Shown one piece after another: positions 15,293 to 23,618 of a stretch of DNA of 36,375 bases (positions are counted from its first letter, which is position 1; each line of letters starts with the position of its first letter). The position numbers and the translations under genes are program-made. Under the pieces are notes generated by a model that saw nothing but the letters and a program-made list of their open reading frames with translations, searched no databases and had not been told where the DNA came from. The stretch covers positions 1-36,375 of the forward strand of contig JANTFW010000012.1 of the NCBI GenBank assembly GCA_024763245.1. Direction: 5' to 3'. The stretch is from Flavobacteriaceae bacterium. Lineage in GTDB: Bacteria; Bacteroidota; Bacteroidia; Flavobacteriales; Flavobacteriaceae.

Positions 15293-16666
15293 TTATTCGC
15301 CTGTTTCTTTTTTATCAAAAAACTCTTTTAAGTCAATAAACTCATAGGGTTTACTAATAATTTTTTTATTAGCATTCAAAATAAAATACGTGGGTGTGGC
15401 ATATACATTGTAATGTCTTGCTATGGGGTTTTCCCATTTTCCCAAACCTAAAACATGGGAAAATTCAGGATAATAATAGGTTTCTGCTTTCCATTTTTCT
15501 TTACTTTCTTCGGTTTCCATACCTACGGCAATTACTTTATAATCCTTTTTCTCTTTGATATATTCATGCAGTTTTGGAATCTCTTTAAGACAATGCGGAC
15601 AAGAAGAACTCCAAAAAACAAGAATATAATAGGTGTAATCGTTTAATTGATATAAACTTTTAGCTTTGCCATTCTCTTTCCAAGAAAAATCTTCAGCCAT
15701 TCTGCCTACGGCAGTTTTTAAATCCTGTTGTAAACCTAACACAAATTTGTCGTTTTGGTATGCTTTAGGTAACTTGTTGTAATAAGACTCCAATAGAAAG
15801 TCAGTCATAACAATATTTTCGTCTTTAGCATAAGATTGAATTAAAGCTTTAATAAAACCTGATTTTAATTCTTGATTATCAATTTTTTGCATTACATCAG
15901 AAATTGATTTTTTATATAGATTATTCTGGGTTGTCTCATCTCTGGCAACCGTAAGATAAAAAACATAATCCATCACTTTGTCAATCAATATGGAAGAAAA
16001 GATAAGGTTCGTATTGTTAAAATCAACCCTATCAAAATAATGTGCTTTTATATAAGGGAGGTACGCCACAGGATCCTTTATAGGGACTTGAGGTTGTACA
16101 CGAACATTCGCAATCACCAAATCTTTGACCAAATCTGATGCTTCTGTTTGGGTAAAGGTTTCAAAATCTTGCTTAAATTGATTAAAAGCATCGGTATATT
16201 GTGCTTTAATTTTGGCGATATGTAAACTGTCTTGCACCTTAAAATAGGCCACTTGTAGTGAATCTAAATGCGCCTGTACAACACCAAATCTATCTAAGGC
16301 TTTGTAATAGTTTTGGTTATCCTCTGATTTATCAAAAACAGGAAGCTCGAGGGGTTTATTCGAATCAAAACTTATAGAAAAAGAATTTCCCGTGTACAGA
16401 CAATCAACATAGTCCATAGTTTTTTGATTATAAAGTAAGCGATACATCCCATGATGGGAGTCATGGGGCAATACCAAATCAAAAATGCCGTCTTCCGCAT
16501 CTGAATAACTAATATATTTTTGAGTAGCTCCCTCGGCACTGTACAAAATAACACGTTTGGTGTTTGGGGATTTAATGCTTAAATGTATGGTATCTAAAGC
16601 CTCTGTATTTTGAGCCAAAGAGAAAAGATAACTGAGTAAAAATGAGAATAAAAATATTTTGCGCAT
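15293..16666 (-). CDS. periplasmic thioredoxin-fold protein with CPHC motif (TlpA/DUF5106-like)
   Basis: 457 residues with a signal peptide (about 1-19, cleavage likely after LFSLA). The N-terminal 100 residues form a beta-rich domain (DTIHLSIKSPNTKRVILYS). A helical middle region follows (about 115-320). From about 325 there is a thioredoxin fold: YYILVFWSSSCPHC with the redox pair C356/C359, then YKVIAVGMETEES and YNVYATPTYFILNANKKIIS containing the cis-Pro. This N-terminal domain, helical spacer and TlpA-like end is a common Bacteroidota architecture. It probably reduces or isomerises disulfides outside the cytoplasm. The CPHC motif is more often seen in DsbA, whereas TlpA proteins usually have CxPC. 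It is transcribed alone. Confidence 0.85.
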   Translation of the reverse strand: MRKIFLFSFLLSYLFSLAQNTEALDTIHLSIKSPNTKRVILYSAEGATQKYISYSDAEDGIFDLVLPHDSHHGMYRLLYNQKTMDYVDCLYTGNSFSISFDSNKPLELPVFDKSEDNQNYYKALDRFGVVQAHLDSLQVAYFKVQDSLHIAKIKAQYTDAFNQFKQDFETFTQTEASDLVKDLVIANVRVQPQVPIKDPVAYLPYIKAHYFDRVDFNNTNLIFSSILIDKVMDYVFYLTVARDETTQNNLYKKSISDVMQKIDNQELKSGFIKALIQSYAKDENIVMTDFLLESYYNKLPKAYQNDKFVLGLQQDLKTAVGRMAEDFSWKENGKAKSLYQLNDYTYYILVFWSSSCPHCLKEIPKLHEYIKEKKDYKVIAVGMETEESKEKWKAETYYYPEFSHVLGLGKWENPIARHYNVYATPTYFILNANKKIISKPYEFIDLKEFFDKKETGE

Positions 16667-16927
16667 TATTAGTACTGTTTTATGGTGACGAAATTACAAT
16701 AATCAGACCAAATCCTATAGCACAAAAGAAATAGAAGTAAAAATTTAACATTTATATGTAATTATATCCTAAAATATAGAAACAAGATTAAAAAAATGAG
16801 GTTTTGTGATTGTAATGTGGTTTACGGAAATTGATAATACAGAGGTGGCACTGGTGTTACGTTCGGAGTCAACGAAAATAAGTTATCAAAAAAATAATCA
16901 CTCCTCTAATTTTCTGTAAAAATATAT
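16667..16927. other. intergenic region between divergent genes
   Basis: Part of a 295-base gap with no gene. A G+C-richer patch at about 16819-16885 stands out in otherwise A+T-rich DNA and stays open in two forward frames for about 20 codons; no start, signal or family match supports a gene. The promoter for the ABC-F gene occupies the right end (next entry). Confidence 0.4.
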
Positions 16928-16957
16928 TTGCTATTCGTTTATTAGTATGTAGGTTTG
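16928..16957 (+). promoter_or_regulatory. promoter abutting the ABC-F gene start (TTG, 19 bases, TAGGTTTG)
   Basis: TTG at 16928-16930 and TAGGTTTG at 16950-16957 are spaced by 19 bases. The ATG at 16962 is four bases after the -7 element, which predicts a leaderless or near-leaderless mRNA. A second exact -7 match, TATATTTG at 16923-16930, overlaps the -33 box but has no TTG of its own upstream. Confidence 0.6.
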
Positions 16958-16961
16958 CCCG

Positions 16962-18815
16962 ATGAATTATTTATCTATTGAAAATATCAGCAAATCTTTT
17001 GGAGAAAGAGTTTTATTTGAACACATCTCTTTTGGAATCAATAAAAACCAAAAAATTGCTTTTATTGCCAAAAATGGAACAGGAAAAACGACCTTACTCA
17101 ACATAATTTCAGGAATTGAAAGCAGTGACAGTGGACAAATAATTCAACGTAAAGGGATACAAATTGCTTACTTATCCCAAAAAATGGCTTTAAACCCAAA
17201 CCTAAGTGTAGAACAAAGCATTTTTAATACCGATAATCCTATATTAAAAATAATTGAAACCTACGAAAAAGCACTGGAAAATCCGGGAGATTCCGAAGCC
17301 TACCAACAGGCTTTTGAAAAAATGGAACAACACCAAGCCTGGGATTTTGAAACCCAGTACAAACAAATATTATACAAACTAAAACTTGAAAATCTACATC
17401 AAAAAGTAAAAACACTTTCAGGTGGGCAACAAAAAAGGCTTAGCCTTGCCATTTGCTTACTCCAAAATCCTGATTTGTTAATTTTAGACGAACCCACCAA
17501 TCATTTGGATTTAGACATGATTGAATGGTTAGAGAATTACTTTAAAAAAACAAAAATCACTCTTTTTATGGTTACCCATGACCGGTATTTTTTAGAAAGA
17601 GTTTGTAATGAAATTATTGAATTGGATGAAGGAAAAATATATAAATACACTGGAAACTACTCGTATTTCTTAGAAAAGAAAGAAGCACGACTTGCCATTG
17701 AAAAAGCAACACAAGAAAAAGCAAAAAACTTATATAACAAAGAGCTGGAATGGATGCGCAGACAGCCCAAAGCCAGAACGACAAAATCAAAATCCAGAAT
17801 AGATTCTTTTTATGAAACCAAAGAACTTGCTCACAAAAAAAGGCAAGATCATACCGTTCAATTGGCACTCCATATGGAACGATTGGGAAGTAAAATAATT
17901 GAACTTCACCATGTGAACAAGTCTTTTGGAGATCAACCCATTATCAAAAACTTAAGTTATGTGTTTAAAAAAGGAGATCGAATCGGTGTTATTGGAAATA
18001 ATGGTAGTGGAAAAACAACACTATTAAACCTTATTACCGGCAATCTAAAGCCGGATAAAGGTAAAATTATTATTGGTGAAACGGTCAAATTCGGATACTA
18101 TTCACAACAAGGAATTCACATAAAACCGGAACAAAAAGTGATTGATGTAATTCGTGAATTTGGCGAATATATTCCCCTTACAAAAGGAAGGTCATTATCC
18201 GCCGGTGGCTTGTTAGAGCGGTTTTTGTTTAACCGAAAACAACAATATGACTACGTTCAAAAACTAAGTGGTGGTGAGCAAAAAAGACTTTATTTATGTA
18301 CGGTTCTCATTCAAAATCCAAACTTTTTAATACTAGATGAACCAACCAATGATTTGGATATTATCACACTAAATGTACTGGAAAATTTCTTGTTAGATTA
18401 TCCGGGTATATTGCTAACGGTCTCACATGATCGCTACTTTATGGATAAAATTGTTGACCATCTTTTTGTATTAAAAGAGGGGGTTATTCAAGATTTCCCC
18501 GGGGACTATAGCGATTATAAAGCCTATAGCGAGTTGCAACCCAAACAAACAGTAACCAAGAAAAACCTATCAACTCGTGATAATTCGCATAAAAAAATCA
18601 GCTTATCTTATTTAGAAAAAAAAGAGTTCGAAAATTTAGAAAAGGAAATCGCACAGCTCAATAAAGAAAAGCAGGATATAGAAAATAGTTTTGTATCGCA
18701 AAACATTCCACAAGATAAAATGTATGAAATGGGGCAAAAACTAGAAAAACTCATTCAACAGCTACAACAAAAAGAAGAGCGTTGGTTGGAAATAAGCATT
18801 AAAATGGAGACCTAA
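16962..18815 (+). CDS. ABC-F family ATPase (Uup-like)
   Basis: 617-residue soluble protein with two ABC ATPase domains and no membrane segments, the hallmark of ABC-F ribosome-associated factors. Domain 1 has Walker A AKNGTGKTT (36-44), signature LSGGQQKRLSLA and Walker B LLILDEPTNHLD. The inter-domain linker (about 240-300) is basic and helical (LEWMRRQPKARTTKSKSRID). Domain 2 has GNNGSGKTT, LSGGEQKRLYLC and FLILDEPTNDLD. A C-terminal coiled coil (about 540-615) is typical of Uup-type members. Uup is linked to ribosome and DNA-structure functions in E. coli. A resistance-type ABC-F role is less likely given the short linker. Its promoter touches the start codon. Confidence 0.92.
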   Translation: MNYLSIENISKSFGERVLFEHISFGINKNQKIAFIAKNGTGKTTLLNIISGIESSDSGQIIQRKGIQIAYLSQKMALNPNLSVEQSIFNTDNPILKIIETYEKALENPGDSEAYQQAFEKMEQHQAWDFETQYKQILYKLKLENLHQKVKTLSGGQQKRLSLAICLLQNPDLLILDEPTNHLDLDMIEWLENYFKKTKITLFMVTHDRYFLERVCNEIIELDEGKIYKYTGNYSYFLEKKEARLAIEKATQEKAKNLYNKELEWMRRQPKARTTKSKSRIDSFYETKELAHKKRQDHTVQLALHMERLGSKIIELHHVNKSFGDQPIIKNLSYVFKKGDRIGVIGNNGSGKTTLLNLITGNLKPDKGKIIIGETVKFGYYSQQGIHIKPEQKVIDVIREFGEYIPLTKGRSLSAGGLLERFLFNRKQQYDYVQKLSGGEQKRLYLCTVLIQNPNFLILDEPTNDLDIITLNVLENFLLDYPGILLTVSHDRYFMDKIVDHLFVLKEGVIQDFPGDYSDYKAYSELQPKQTVTKKNLSTRDNSHKKISLSYLEKKEFENLEKEIAQLNKEKQDIENSFVSQNIPQDKMYEMGQKLEKLIQQLQQKEERWLEISIKMET

Positions 18816-18857
18816 CAACACCACTAAATTTTCGAAAGACCTTAATGCAAAAAATTG

Positions 18858-18865
18858 TATTTTTG
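18858..18865 (+). promoter_or_regulatory. -7 element TATTTTTG for recA
   Basis: Exact TANNTTTG, giving a predicted leader of about 31 bases before the recA ATG at 18900. No strong -33 TTG and no obvious LexA-type operator is seen. Confidence 0.5.
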
Positions 18866-18899
18866 CAGTATTATAAATTATTAACATTATCACATTATT

Positions 18900-19907
18900 A
18901 TGAGCGATAAAGAAAAAGCAGCCAAATTAAAAGCATTACAACTCACTTTAGATAAATTAGACAAAACCTACGGTAAAGGAACGGTTATGAAAATGGGCGA
19001 TACCGCCATTGAGAACATCGATGCCATTCCCTCCGGATCCTTAGGTCTCGATATTGCATTAGGCGTAGGTGGTTATCCTAGAGGTCGTGTTATTGAAATC
19101 TACGGGCCGGAATCTTCTGGTAAAACCACACTTACACTTCATGCTATAGCTGAAATTCAAAAACAAGGAGGTATTGCCGCTTTTATAGATGCAGAACACG
19201 CTTTTGATCGCTATTATGCGAAAAATCTAGGTATTGATATTGATAATTTAATTATTTCACAGCCCGACCACGGAGAACAAGCCTTAGAAATTACCGATAA
19301 CCTTATACGATCCGGTGCTATTGATTTGGTGGTAATTGACTCCGTCGCCGCCCTAACCCCAAAAAGTGAAATTGAAGGAGAAATGGGTGATTCTAAAATG
19401 GGATTACACGCCCGTTTAATGTCACAAGCCCTAAGAAAATTAACCGGTGCTATTCACAAAACCAACTGTACTGTTATTTTTATCAATCAATTACGCGAAA
19501 AAATCGGGGTGATGTTTGGAAATCCCGAAACCACAACCGGTGGTAATGCCTTAAAATTTTATGCCTCCGTACGATTAGATATCCGTCGTAGAACACAAAT
19601 TAAGGATGGCGAGAATGTTATGGGTAATCGTACTAAAGTAAAAGTAGTGAAAAATAAAGTGGCTCCACCTTTTAAAATAGCCGAATTTGATATTATGTAT
19701 GGCGAAGGGATTTCTAAAGTAGGTGAAATTTTAGATTTAGGCGTGGAATACGATATTATTAAAAAAAGTGGCTCTTGGTTTAGTTATGGCGACACCAAAC
19801 TAGGACAAGGACGCGATGCTGTTAAAAAACTTATTGCTGATAACCCGGAATTAGCCGAAGAACTAGAAGAAAAAATCACGGAAGTGATTAATGGTAAAAA
19901 CGAATAA
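18900..19907 (+). CDS. recA: recombinase RecA
   Basis: ATP-dependent strand-exchange protein of homologous recombination and, where present, trigger of the SOS response. 335 residues. The N-terminal helix is followed by the ATPase core with Walker [10 protein letters not shown] (69-77), the Walker B strand [10 protein letters not shown], loop L1 ([20 protein letters not shown]), loop L2 near [20 protein letters not shown], and the C-terminal domain ending in an acidic tail ([14 protein letters not shown]). All expected blocks are present and the length is normal. It is transcribed from its own promoter and followed by a 255-base gap with no clear terminator. Confidence 0.98.
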   Translation: MSDKEKAAKLKALQLTLDKLDKTYGKGTVMKMGDTAIENIDAIPSGSLGLDIALGVGGYPRGRVIEIYGPESSGKTTLTLHAIAEIQKQGGIAAFIDAEHAFDRYYAKNLGIDIDNLIISQPDHGEQALEITDNLIRSGAIDLVVIDSVAALTPKSEIEGEMGDSKMGLHARLMSQALRKLTGAIHKTNCTVIFINQLREKIGVMFGNPETTTGGNALKFYASVRLDIRRRTQIKDGENVMGNRTKVKVVKNKVAPPFKIAEFDIMYGEGISKVGEILDLGVEYDIIKKSGSWFSYGDTKLGQGRDAVKKLIADNPELAEELEEKITEVINGKNE

Positions 19908-20074
19908 ATCACTTTACCCATTTCTAAAATAATACACAAGAGAAAAAACTCTGATAGATTTTTATATTCTTCGAACACAATAGCATAAGCTCAAAAATAG
20001 GCTTGGAGCATTAAGCCCATTATAGGTCTGTTTTGGATTTTCTCTATGAATTAAAACTCATAATACTAAGAGAT

Positions 20075-20096
20075 GATGAATTTATTTATATTCATC
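20075..20096 (+). promoter_or_regulatory. inverted repeat upstream of the U32 gene
   Basis: GATGAAT (20075-20081) and ATTCATC (20090-20096) form a perfect inverted repeat with an eight-base centre, 36 bases upstream of the -7 element at 20132. The position would suit an operator, but nothing identifies a regulator. The rest of the 19908-20162 gap shows only a weak GGCTT/AAGCC hairpin. Confidence 0.25.
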
Positions 20097-20131
20097 CATT
20101 TACTTATAGATTCGTATTACTTAGAATTCCT

Positions 20132-20139
20132 TACTTTTG
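20132..20139 (+). promoter_or_regulatory. -7 element TACTTTTG for the U32/ferredoxin pair
   Basis: Exact TANNTTTG, 24 bases before the ATG at 20163. A TTC at 20111-20113, 18 bases upstream, could stand in for the -33 TTG. Confidence 0.5.
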
Positions 20140-20162
20140 CCTCCTAAAACTACGAAACAAGC

Positions 20163-21419
20163 ATGACAAAAACGAATAAAATTGAGTTAATGGCTCCGGC
20201 AGGGAGTTTTGAATCCCTTCAAGCAGCATTAGATAACGGTGCCGATTCCGTATACTTTGGAGTAGAACAACTCAATATGCGTGCTCGGGCTTCTATCAAT
20301 TTTACCTTAGACGATTTACAAGAAATATCGGATAGATGTAAAGCAAAAAAGGTTCGAACATACCTTACCTTAAATACCATTATCTACGATCACGATCTAA
20401 GTATAATAAAAACTTTAATAGATAAAGCTAAACAAGCTGATATTACGGCAATTATTGCAATGGATCAGGCGGTTATTGCTTATGCCAGACAGGTGGGTAT
20501 GGAAATCCATATTTCTACACAAATCAATATTACTAATATCGAAACTTTAAAGTTCTATGCTATGTTTGCCGATACAGTAGTCTTAAGTCGTGAATTAAGT
20601 CTGGGTCAAATCAAAAAAATAACTACCGAAGTAGCCAAACAAGACGTTAGAGGGCCTTCCGGTAATCTGGTTGAAATAGAGGTTTTTGGTCACGGAGCTT
20701 TATGTATGGCCGTATCCGGAAAATGCTATATGAGTTTACACACCTTTAATTCCAGTGCCAATAGAGGGGCTTGCAAGCAAAATTGTCGTAAACCCTACAC
20801 CGTTATTGATAAAGAAACCGGAGTGGAATTAGAAATAGACAACGAATACATCATGTCTCCCGAGGATTTATGTACTATCGATTTTTTAGATGAATTGGTA
20901 GAAGCCGGAGTACGTGTATTAAAAATTGAGGGACGTGGACGCGCTCCGGAATATGTAGCTAAAGTTATTAAAACATACCGTGAAGCTATTGATGCTATTT
21001 ATGACAACACTTATTCCAAAGAAAAAGCAGCCTCTTGGATGACCGAATTAGAAAAAGTCTATAACCGCGGGTTCTGGGGTGGTTATTATTTAGGAAAAAA
21101 ATTAGGACAATGGAGTGATACCCCGGGTTCTAAAGCCACGCAAAAGAAAATATATATTGGAAAAGGGGTTCATTATTATCCCAAAGCCGGTATTGGCGAA
21201 TTTATGATTCAAGCCTATGACCTTAAAATTGGGGATACTTTGTTAATAACAGGCCCTACAACCGGTGCCCAAGAAGTAGAGTTGACAGAAATGATGGTCA
21301 ATGATCATAATGCAGCAACTGCTGTTAAAGGAAATACCATTACCATGCCTATCCCTTTTAGAATTCGACCTTCTGATAAATTGTACAAGATTGTAAAAAC
21401 TGAATTTGCAAACCAATAA
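20163..21419 (+). CDS. peptidase U32 family protein (TrhP/RlhA-like RNA hydroxylation factor)
   Basis: 418 residues. The opening IELMAPAGSFESLQAALDNGADSVYFG and the block IEVFGHGALCMAVSGKCYMS, followed by SANRGACKQNCRKPY, are diagnostic of the U32 family. The cysteines in the latter two blocks are those expected to hold an iron-sulfur cluster. Although named as collagenase-like peptidases, characterised bacterial members of this size (TrhP, RlhA) take part in hydroxylating a tRNA wobble uridine or a 23S rRNA cytidine, and they depend on iron-sulfur assembly and prephenate. I infer an RNA-modification role of this kind. Which RNA is the target is not visible. The gene is followed 7 bases later by a ferredoxin gene. 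Confidence 0.88.
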   Translation: MTKTNKIELMAPAGSFESLQAALDNGADSVYFGVEQLNMRARASINFTLDDLQEISDRCKAKKVRTYLTLNTIIYDHDLSIIKTLIDKAKQADITAIIAMDQAVIAYARQVGMEIHISTQINITNIETLKFYAMFADTVVLSRELSLGQIKKITTEVAKQDVRGPSGNLVEIEVFGHGALCMAVSGKCYMSLHTFNSSANRGACKQNCRKPYTVIDKETGVELEIDNEYIMSPEDLCTIDFLDELVEAGVRVLKIEGRGRAPEYVAKVIKTYREAIDAIYDNTYSKEKAASWMTELEKVYNRGFWGGYYLGKKLGQWSDTPGSKATQKKIYIGKGVHYYPKAGIGEFMIQAYDLKIGDTLLITGPTTGAQEVELTEMMVNDHNAATAVKGNTITMPIPFRIRPSDKLYKIVKTEFANQ

Positions 21420-21426
21420 TAGTCTT

Positions 21427-21657
21427 ATGCTTATAATAACACTACAACGGGCTAAATGCATAGGCTGTAACTACTGTCAAGAAGTAGCTCCGGAACAATA
21501 CCGTATGTCCAAAAAAGATGGAAAAGCGGTTTTGTTACACGCACGCGAACGCAGTGGTTTTTATACCGTAAAATTACACGATATGACGGTATTAGAAGCT
21601 AACCAAAAAGCCGAAGAAGCCTGTCCTTCTAAAATTATAAAAGTAAAAGTGCAATAA
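21427..21657 (+). CDS. single-cluster ferredoxin
   Basis: 76 residues with C11-x-x-C14-x-x-C17 and a distant C66-Pro, the pattern of a ferredoxin carrying one [4Fe-4S] cluster. The rest is short strands around a charged core (MSKKDGKAVLLHARERSG). I start it at the ATG at 21427, which puts the first strand (LIITLQRAKC) at the N-terminus and lies 7 bases after the U32 stop. An upstream in-frame ATG at 21406 would overlap the U32 gene and add seven polar residues. Its coupling to the U32 gene suggests it feeds electrons to that protein or supplies its cluster; this is inference. Confidence 0.87.
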   Translation: MLIITLQRAKCIGCNYCQEVAPEQYRMSKKDGKAVLLHARERSGFYTVKLHDMTVLEANQKAEEACPSKIIKVKVQ

Positions 21658-21683
21658 TTTTTTTAGTTTTAGTATTATATCCG

Positions 21684-21691
21684 TATTTTTG
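21684..21691 (+). promoter_or_regulatory. -7 element TATTTTTG for the ricT-gldH-PBP1A run
   Basis: Exact TANNTTTG in the 147-base gap between the ferredoxin and ricT genes. It predicts a leader of about 110 bases. A second near match (TATTTTG, one base short) lies closer to the gene, so the true start is uncertain. Confidence 0.35.
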
Positions 21692-21804
21692 GAGATTGAG
21701 GTAATCCTTTTTAAAAGTCTAATAACTTTATAAAACGGTTAATCATAGAATCACTCTAATTTCGATACATTATTTTGTATGTATCATCTAATAAAGAAAA
21801 TAGT

Positions 21805-23088
21805 ATGAGTTGTACCAACTGCGGACAGCAAACAACAATAAAAACCTTACCCAACGGTTGTAAAAATAATGGGAGTTGCAGCACCCTTAGTTGTGATAAA
21901 CTAAGCGTTTTTAATTGGCTTGGGAACATGAAACTACCTGCGTATCAAAAAGCTTTTGAGGTATACGAGGTGCGTTTTAAAAATGGTCGTAAAGCTTATT
22001 ATAGAAATGTAAATGACCTATCTCTATGTATGGGAGAAGCTATTGCTGTTGAGGGTTCACCCGGTCATGATATAGGAACCATCTCATTATCCGGAGAACT
22101 CGTTAAGGCACAACTTCGAAAACGTCGAATCCCTGAAGATAGTGACGATATCAAAAAAATATACCGAAAAGCGACACAAAATGATATTGATGTATGGCAA
22201 AAATCACGCAACAAAGAAGCCCATACACAACGTGAAGCACGACTTATTATTAGCAGACTCGGTTTAAAAATGAAACTTTCTGATGTAGAATATCAAGGTG
22301 ACGGAAAAAAAGCAACATTCTACTATACCGCCGATTCAAGAGTTGATTTTCGACAACTTATTCGTGATTTGGCCGGAGCTTTTCATATACGTGTAGAAAT
22401 GAAACAAGTTGATTTACGTCACGAAGCAGCTCGATTAGGAGGCATCGGATCTTGTGGACGCGAATTATGTTGCTCTACTTGGTTAACCGATTTTAGAAAG
22501 GTAAATACCAGTGCAGCTCGTTATCAACAGTTATCTTTAAGTCCTCAAAAATTACAAGGACAGTGTGGCCGATTAAAATGTTGTTTAAATTTTGAGTTAG
22601 ATTCCTATTTAGATGCGCTTAAAGTATTCCCGGATACCAATATCCTACTAAAAACAGAAAAAGGAAATGCCCGTTTTATCAAAATGGATATTTTTAAAGG
22701 ATTACTCTGGTATAGTTATACGGATAGCGATGATTACAAGTGGTATAAATTAAAAGTCGAACAGGTAAATGAAATAATAAAGTTTAATAATTCGGGTAAA
22801 AAAGCTAGCTCATTGTCTGAAATGGAAATTGTAGAAACTACCAGTAAAGTAAATTTCGAAGACGCCGTAGGTGAAGATAGTTTGACACGGTTTGATAAAC
22901 CCAAAAAGAAAAGAAGAAACAGAAATAACAGAAGAAAGCCCAATCAAAACAACAAAAACTCGCAAAACAAGAAACAGGGAAGAAATAAACAAAATAACCA
23001 ACAAGTAAAAAATAGTCGAAACAAAAAAAACAACTCTAGAAGAAACAACAAAAAGAACGGACCTAATACGAACAATAATAATGTCTAA
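21805..23088 (+). CDS. ricT: RicT/PSP1-family protein
   Basis: 427 residues. The PSP1 C-terminal domain is recognisable from FEVYEVRFKNGRKAYYRN through GGIGSCGRELCCSTWL and QCGRLKCCLNFELDSY; the two CC-containing motifs are typical of RicT (YaaT). In Bacillus, RicT joins RicA and RicF in an iron-sulfur complex affecting RNA processing. Those partners are not seen here, so the role in this phylum is open. The N-terminus is Cys-rich (C3, C6, C19, C25, C30), and the last 60 or so residues are an extreme Asn/Lys/Arg tail. I start it at ATG 21805 (MSCTNCGQQ) rather than the in-frame upstream ATG at 21775, because the Cys-rich opening is the usual beginning. It overlaps gldH by 8 bases. Confidence 0.88.
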   Translation: MSCTNCGQQTTIKTLPNGCKNNGSCSTLSCDKLSVFNWLGNMKLPAYQKAFEVYEVRFKNGRKAYYRNVNDLSLCMGEAIAVEGSPGHDIGTISLSGELVKAQLRKRRIPEDSDDIKKIYRKATQNDIDVWQKSRNKEAHTQREARLIISRLGLKMKLSDVEYQGDGKKATFYYTADSRVDFRQLIRDLAGAFHIRVEMKQVDLRHEAARLGGIGSCGRELCCSTWLTDFRKVNTSAARYQQLSLSPQKLQGQCGRLKCCLNFELDSYLDALKVFPDTNILLKTEKGNARFIKMDIFKGLLWYSYTDSDDYKWYKLKVEQVNEIIKFNNSGKKASSLSEMEIVETTSKVNFEDAVGEDSLTRFDKPKKKRRNRNNRRKPNQNNKNSQNKKQGRNKQNNQQVKNSRNKKNNSRRNNKKNGPNTNNNNV

Positions 23089-23563
23089 AATAAGTTCCTT
23101 ATTACTAATACTGAGCTTGCTACAAGCATGTCAATCGGAAGAGGCATATAACAACTACCAAACGATAGCTAATGCTAAATGGAAACAAGATCAGGTGCTC
23201 CAATTCGATATACCTATGAAGGATAGTCTGTCTGTTTATAATTTGTATATCAATCTTAGAAATACCAATGAATATCCCTTTAGTAATTTGTTTTTAATAA
23301 CACAAATGACATTTCCGGATAACACGAAAGTGGTAGATACGCTCGAATATGAAATGACAGATCCAAATGGTAGGTTTTTAGGTAGTGGATTTTCAGATAT
23401 TAAGGAAAATAAATTATTTTATAAAGAAAAAGTACGTTTTGCAAAACCCGGATTATACCGGTTTTTTATCAAACAAGCTATGCGAAAACGCAATAGTGTT
23501 ACACCTGTTGACCCTTTGATTGGGGTGTCAGATGTGGGTATTAGCATCGAGAAAACAAAATAA
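23081..23563 (+). CDS. gldH: gliding motility lipoprotein GldH
   Basis: 160 residues with a lipoprotein signal ending LLQAC (C17). GldH is one of the lipoproteins required for gliding and linked to the type IX secretion apparatus in flavobacteria. Family features visible here are LYINLRNTNEYPFSNLFLI, TLEYEMTDPNGRFLGSG and FAKPGLYRFFIKQAMR. The ATG overlaps the ricT stop (23081-23088), so the two are translationally coupled. The PBP1A gene follows after 55 bases; this ricT-gldH-PBP1A order is one I recognise from flavobacteria. Presence of gldH suggests, but does not prove, that the organism glides. Confidence 0.92.
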   Translation: MSKISSLLLILSLLQACQSEEAYNNYQTIANAKWKQDQVLQFDIPMKDSLSVYNLYINLRNTNEYPFSNLFLITQMTFPDNTKVVDTLEYEMTDPNGRFLGSGFSDIKENKLFYKEKVRFAKPGLYRFFIKQAMRKRNSVTPVDPLIGVSDVGISIEKTK

Positions 23564-23618
23564 TACTCCTTAAAAAGAGTTATCTAATATAAAAGCCCAA
23601 TAAACAATAACATATCAC

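Noticed and set aside
22899-23085. Simple-sequence repeat in the A-rich end of ricT
   Set aside because: No periodic unit; it is coding sequence for an Asn/Lys/Arg tail.
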